From Clostridiales bacterium (GTDB lineage Bacteria > Bacillota > Clostridia > Lachnospirales > WQUN01), in the NCBI GenBank assembly GCA_031289625.1, contig JAITPB010000036.1:1-9740 (forward strand): DNA of 9,740 nucleotides, given 5' to 3'. The position numbers and the translations under genes are program-made. This document shows, piece by piece, positions 6,898-9,740 of this stretch. Position 1 is the stretch's first letter. Each line of letters begins with the position of its first letter. Below the pieces are notes generated by a model that was not told where the DNA came from, made no database searches, and worked only from the letters and a program-made list of their open reading frames with translations.

Positions 6898-6925
6898 AGA
6901 GCGGCCGCAATAAAGGCATCGCTCT
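6898..6925 (-). other. Small inverted repeat after the signal peptidase gene
   Basis: AGAGCG (6898-6903) and CGCTCT (6920-6925) can pair in the 157-base gap between the signal peptidase and TasA-like genes. There is no U tract after it, so it is not a typical terminator. The rest of the gap (6771-6897) is AT-rich with several TATA-like words (for example around 6836-6855) but no convincing -35/-10 pair. Confidence 0.25.
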
Positions 6926-6927
6926 CG

Positions 6928-7764
6928 TCATAATTTCTTTTTTTTCGTTGTTTTCGCTTTCTTTTTTTTTAACGCCTTTTTGGAATGCTTTGCGTCTGGC
7001 GTGAAGAGGCCTCTGATGGCAAAAGAAACCGTTACCAGCAGTCCAAAGAGAATGAAGACAAGATATAAGTTTTCACATAAGAACGCGAGTATGGCTCCTA
7101 TCTTGGGTATGTGAAAAATGACTTTTCCCAAGACATTTCCCGCGTAGACAATTTCCGAGTCTGGCAGATGGTTGTCTACACCCTGCGTTTCGAAGCCTCT
7201 GTCGCCGGAGTCTTCGAAGTTTTCAAAAATCCGAATGATTCGATGTGTAATAGAAGTTCGAGCGTCCTTCATAAAGGTAATGTCGTCGCCAGTTTGCAAT
7301 GAATCTGGAGGAACCACTCTGACCAGCACGAGGGACCCCTTTGGAATTACGCTTTGCATACTGGATGTTAGAACTGTCAAGACAGAATGCTTTAGAATCA
7401 CGATGGGGCCTCTTGATTTTGTGCCGTAATAAGCGGCTATCACCATGACGATTACAATCGCCGCGTAAAACAGAGCATCGGAGATTTTAGACTTAAGTTT
7501 TTTTTGCTGCGCCGCGCTTGCGGCGGGCGCGGAAGTCTTATCCAAATCCCGCGTCTTGTTTTTCTCAGCCGTGGTTTTCTTACGCGCCGTGTTCTTTCCC
7601 GTGGTTTTGGGTATCGCGTGCGTTTTTTCAGTCGCTGTCCGCTGCGTCGTGCGCGTGGTTTTTACCGCGTGAGCCTTTTTAGGCGCTGTCTGCTGCATAT
7701 TTTGGGCCCTGATGAGCCAATCTGTCTCAAATTCGCGGTTAATTTCATTTAAAGGCTTTACCAC
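6928..7764 (-). CDS. sipW: SipW-like (ER-type) signal peptidase I with basic N-terminal extension
   Basis: This membrane serine protease removes signal peptides, here most likely those of the TasA-like and giant proteins. The catalytic Ser135 lies in TSSMQSVIPKGS and the general base is His174 in SITHRI; Ser/His in place of Ser/Lys marks the SipW/archaeal/ER-type group. Candidate Asp residues are D197 (GVDN) and D202 (LPDSE). SMQS replaces the usual SMEP. One membrane helix precedes the catalytic part (about 97-113) and at least one follows (about 232-250), ending in a Lys-rich tail. The first ~90 residues are extra: a short acidic start and then a Lys/Thr/Ala-rich basic stretch, presumably cytoplasmic. 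The start is the GTG at 7764, 8 bases after GGAGG; the GTG at 7779 has poorer spacing. The DivIVA-like gene ends 30 bases upstream, so they are co-transcribed. Confidence 0.88.
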   Translation of the reverse strand: MVKPLNEINREFETDWLIRAQNMQQTAPKKAHAVKTTRTTQRTATEKTHAIPKTTGKNTARKKTTAEKNKTRDLDKTSAPAASAAQQKKLKSKISDALFYAAIVIVMVIAAYYGTKSRGPIVILKHSVLTVLTSSMQSVIPKGSLVLVRVVPPDSLQTGDDITFMKDARTSITHRIIRIFENFEDSGDRGFETQGVDNHLPDSEIVYAGNVLGKVIFHIPKIGAILAFLCENLYLVFILFGLLVTVSFAIRGLFTPDAKHSKKALKKKKAKTTKKKKL

Positions 7765-7772
7765 GCCGCGCG

Positions 7773-7777
7773 CCTCC
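7773..7777 (-). promoter_or_regulatory. Ribosome binding site deciding the signal peptidase start
   Basis: GGAGG lies 8 bases before the GTG at 7764. It overlaps the alternative GTG start at 7779, which is therefore less likely. Confidence 0.6.
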
Positions 7778-7794
7778 ACTCCTCTGCGCCGTAC

Positions 7795-8307
7795 TTATCT
7801 TTCTGGGAATAAAGAGACGATTTTGTTTTTCATGTCATTGATGTCTGTCATAATTTTTTCTTTCTGGGCGAGCATCCGCTTCATTTCTTCCTGCTTGACG
7901 GCAATTTCCGCGTTGAGTTCCTCACGCTTCTTCGCGGCTTCCCGGTTGGCCTCATCGACGATTTGTTTGGCCAGCTTTTCAGCGTCGATCAAAGCTTTCG
8001 CGATGGCGGCCGCATCATTGGATAGTGTCATCTGTGGCGGCGGCGGCGCGGCGGCGCGGTTGACACTGCTTTCGTTCAACTGCTCAATCACGCGGTTCTT
8101 TTCGTCTGTCAGCCGGATACATGTCTCTGTTAATGTGTTGTATTTGTTGACCATGGACATGTATTCGTTGTAAACCGTTTGATACTCCAGGGTAATTTTA
8201 GAGACATAGCTGTCGACTTGCTGTTTATCATACCCCATCGGCTGTTCTGAAAAAGTAACGCTGCCTCCTGGCATATTCTTTTGCACCCCTGTTCTCATAC
8301 AAGCCAT
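7795..8307 (-). CDS. DivIVA-domain coiled-coil protein
   Basis: This is a cytoplasmic coiled-coil protein. Residues 18-36 (VTFSEQPMGYDKQQVDSYV) match the N-terminal DivIVA signature, in which a short turn inserts into the membrane and a GYD..QVD.Y helix begins the first coil. That coil runs to about 80, an Ala/Pro linker covers 85-92 (RAAAPPPPQ), and a long charged second coil covers 99-165. At 170 residues or fewer it is short for a division DivIVA and more like GpsB or accessory DivIVA-type proteins. The ATG at 8307 has no clear ribosome site and sits next to a small hairpin. The ATG at 8274 (MPGGSVTF), with AGGGG 11 bases upstream, is an alternative that would still keep the whole domain. 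As first gene of the operon it may localise the signal peptidase or fibre assembly to curved membrane, which is an inference. Confidence 0.83.
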   Translation of the reverse strand: MACMRTGVQKNMPGGSVTFSEQPMGYDKQQVDSYVSKITLEYQTVYNEYMSMVNKYNTLTETCIRLTDEKNRVIEQLNESSVNRAAAPPPPQMTLSNDAAAIAKALIDAEKLAKQIVDEANREAAKKREELNAEIAVKQEEMKRMLAQKEKIMTDINDMKNKIVSLFPER

Positions 8308-8346
8308 TCAGCTTTTCAGTTTTTCGAAAGCTTACTTCGTGCTTGC

Positions 8347-8376
8347 ATTATATTTATCGACAGTTTATAAAATCAA
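8347..8376 (-). promoter_or_regulatory. Sigma-A-type promoter of the surface-fibre operon
   Basis: TATAAT (8347-8352, perfect -10) lies 18 bases after TTGATT (8371-8376, four of six). Transcription would start near 8340, about 33 bases before the first ATG of the DivIVA-like gene. It is the best promoter seen in the window and fits an operon running to 2565. Confidence 0.7.
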
Positions 8377-8507
8377 TTTAGTGTTTTCAAGATAATCTAC
8401 GCTTCCAATTTTCGTTAAATTATCATTCGATTTTCTTTATCTCAGCTTAATTCACGATTTATCTCTAAAGGCAGCTCATGTTTTAATTTGTATCTACGCG
8501 GATTTTT

Positions 8508-8567
8508 TATGCGTTTTAAAAAATGGATACCTTTGAGATTAAATCAATATTTTGTAAAAAACGCATA
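8508..8567. repeat. Intergenic inverted repeat with 40-base spacer
   Basis: TATGCGTTTT (8508-8517) and AAAACGCATA (8558-8567) form a 10-bp inverted repeat about 130 bases upstream of the promoter. The spacer is AT-rich. It could be a paired operator or a weak hairpin. The remaining AT-rich sequence at 8377-8507 shows nothing else I can name. Confidence 0.35.
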
Positions 8568-8570
8568 TTT

Positions 8571-8602
8571 AAAAAAACCTCCTATCATTTGATAGGAGGT
8601 TT
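8571..8602 (-). terminator. Strong intrinsic terminator of the DUF6273 protein gene
   Basis: AAACCTCCTATCA (8575-8587) pairs perfectly with TGATAGGAGGTTT (8590-8602). On the minus strand the stem is followed by TTTT then AAATATG. It begins 6 bases after the stop codon at 8609-8611. Confidence 0.9.
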
Positions 8603-8608
8603 CGGGTC

Positions 8609-9740
8609 TTAGTACTTGACCCAAACAGCCGGGCGGACATAATATGTGCCGCTGGTGGAGGCCGTACCAATGCGGCCGCCGTCCGGCGCAGCGCCGCTGG
8701 CGATATACGCCTGGCCGTTTGACGCGACAGAACGAAGCCACCAGGCAGATCCGTTATTCACGCCCCAAAACTGCATGGGCCAGTTCTGCGCTTCCAAGTG
8801 GCTTAAAGCAAACATAACATTGCTTGTGTCGACCCCGGCGCTCAAAGCCATGATGGTCGTTGGCTCTGAGCAACTGTATGGATCACTCATATTCGTTGTG
8901 CCAAAGGTGGGCACGACCGCATTGGACTTGATTGTTGCGCCTAATGCAGTAAAAGACTTTTTGAAGTAATCTTGCAGACGGGTTCCCCCCTGAGTGGTTC
9001 CCATAAGGCTGCTGCTGATCAATAAAGCGTACTTCTGGCGATCCAGCGTCGATTTTTTGAGGACTATCCAATTTTTTTCGTCTAAGGTGACGCTTCCATT
9101 TATAGCTGCTTTATCAATAATAGCGATATTTCCTGCGCTCGAATTTCCGCCTATGATGACAGTAGCTATGTCTGTTAACGCTTCATTGCTTTGAGACACG
9201 ACGTGCACTTCAAGCTGTTCAGTGGTTTCGCCTATGCTGACTGTCAGCAAGCCGTTGGCATTGACTTTTGTGCCCGCACTCTGATTTCCTGTTACCGACC
9301 AATTCCAAACTGTGCCTTCCGGCGCCGCCGCTACAGGGATGCCGTCTAAATAGAGCGTGACAGTGAACTGCTGCGATCCGCCTTTTACGATCGCCACAAG
9401 GGAAGGATCGATGACAGCGATCATATCGGCGTCAGGAGGCTCAGAGGTTGGGACGGTTGTTTCTGTTGGGTCAGTTGTTGCTGTTGGAATCTCCGTTGGA
9501 TATTCTGGATCGTCTGTCTCTGTTGGATTCAACGACTCTGTCGGATTGGTGTCCGGACTGCCTGACGGAGTGGTTGACGGACTGCTCGACGGATTCGTTG
9601 AGGCCGACGGACTGCTTGACGGATTCGTTGAGGCCGACGGACTGCTTGACGGATTCGTTGAGGCCGACGGACTGCTAGACGGATTCGTTGAGGCCGACGG
9701 ACTGCTCGACGGATTCGTAGAGTCCGACGGACTGCTCGAC
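8609..9740 (-). CDS. Partial surface protein: repeat stalk, Ig-like domain, DUF6273-like C-terminus
   Basis: The frame is open from the window edge to the TAA at 8609-8611, giving 376 visible C-terminal residues; the start lies beyond 9740. The visible part begins with a ten-residue repeat, SSSPSASTNP, then a Thr/Pro/Glu-rich linker to about residue 103. Residues ~105-185 look like a bacterial Ig-like (BIG2-type) domain, with VIDPSLVAIVKGGSQQFTVT and NGLLTVS. From about 195 to the end the sequence fits DUF6273, including AWWLRS, a Gly/Ala-rich segment and the terminal VRPAVWVKY. Such domains occur on Firmicutes surface proteins and share features with C-type-lectin/formylglycine-generating-enzyme-like folds. 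No sorting signal or C-terminal membrane helix is present, so attachment must depend on the missing part. A strong terminator follows, so it is a separate unit from the DivIVA-led operon. Confidence 0.85.
   Translation of the reverse strand, partial: SSSPSDSTNPSSSPSASTNPSSSPSASTNPSSSPSASTNPSSSPSASTNPSSSPSTTPSGSPDTNPTESLNPTETDDPEYPTEIPTATTDPTETTVPTSEPPDADMIAVIDPSLVAIVKGGSQQFTVTLYLDGIPVAAAPEGTVWNWSVTGNQSAGTKVNANGLLTVSIGETTEQLEVHVVSQSNEALTDIATVIIGGNSSAGNIAIIDKAAINGSVTLDEKNWIVLKKSTLDRQKYALLISSSLMGTTQGGTRLQDYFKKSFTALGATIKSNAVVPTFGTTNMSDPYSCSEPTTIMALSAGVDTSNVMFALSHLEAQNWPMQFWGVNNGSAWWLRSVASNGQAYIASGAAPDGGRIGTASTSGTYYVRPAVWVKY
9571..9740 (-). repeat. 30-bp in-frame tandem repeat (SSSPSASTNP)
   Basis: At least 5.6 copies of a 30-bp unit run off the window edge. 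The units at 9601 and 9631 are identical; others differ by one or two bases, while the copy at 9571 differs more. It encodes SSSPSASTNP, a Ser/Pro/Asn-rich spacer. Near-identity suggests recent expansion. Confidence 0.95.

Noticed and set aside
6771..6927. Separate promoter for the TasA-like gene
   Set aside because: The gap is AT-rich with TATA-like words, but no -10 has an acceptable -35 at 16-18 bases, so I do not call it.
8609..9150. Diversity-generating retroelement target
   Set aside because: No reverse transcriptase gene and no near-copy template repeat of this C-terminus are visible in the window; kept only as a low-interest question.
9448..9678. Plus-strand 76-codon frame with repeated TDSLRPTDCL
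   Set aside because: It is antisense of the Ser/Pro/Asn repeat of the partial surface protein and has no start context.
9571..9740. CRISPR-like array because of regular 30-base spacing
   Set aside because: There are no unique spacers; the repeats are contiguous, in frame and part of a coding sequence. The same applies to the 24- and 27-bp arrays.

Overview
The window looks like the chromosome of an anaerobic low-GC-lineage Gram-positive (Firmicutes, most likely a Clostridia-type gut or sediment bacterium with mid-range GC). This is inferred from the two-subunit iron-sulfur L-serine dehydratase, class B sortase, DivIVA-type coiled-coil protein, SipW-type signal peptidase and SipW-dependent-type signal peptides. 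Every convincing gene lies on the minus strand, so transcription runs from high to low coordinates. No tRNA, rRNA, insertion sequence or CRISPR array is seen.

Layout in the order of transcription. (1) 9740-8609: the C-terminal part of a surface protein entering from off the window, with a 30-bp tandem repeat stalk, an Ig-like domain and a DUF6273-like C-terminal domain, closed by a strong terminator at 8571-8602. (2) 8603-8308: an AT-rich intergenic stretch with that terminator, an inverted repeat and a good sigma-A-type promoter (8347-8376). (3) 8307-2565: a probable operon of a DivIVA-domain coiled-coil protein, a SipW-like signal peptidase with an unusual basic N-terminal extension, a TasA/camelysin-like secreted protein, a GC-rich hairpin, and a 1034-residue surface protein with four isopeptide-type modules, two repeat stalks and a C-terminal SPQTM sorting signal. 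A bidirectional terminator follows at 2490-2540. (4) 2413-101: sdaAB, sdaAA and srtB, tightly packed; srtB overlaps the sdaAA stop codon by one base. A possible 25-codon ORF follows srtB.

Proposed working model (inference): the SipW-like peptidase processes both the TasA-like protein and the giant protein. These two share a SipW-type signal and an almost superimposable motif just after the cleavage site (W-T-x3-H-x2-N-x-F-x-G). The giant protein would be fixed to peptidoglycan by the nearby class B sortase through SPQTM and act as base or cap of a TasA-like fibre. The DivIVA-like protein, co-transcribed just upstream of the peptidase, may position the export site. The combination of a TasA/SipW-type fibre module, a DivIVA-like protein and a sortase-anchored isopeptide protein is the most interesting system here.

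A separate genome-level signal is the 8-bp palindrome GCGGCCGC, present six times in 9.7 kb, in several reading frames and once between genes, far above chance.
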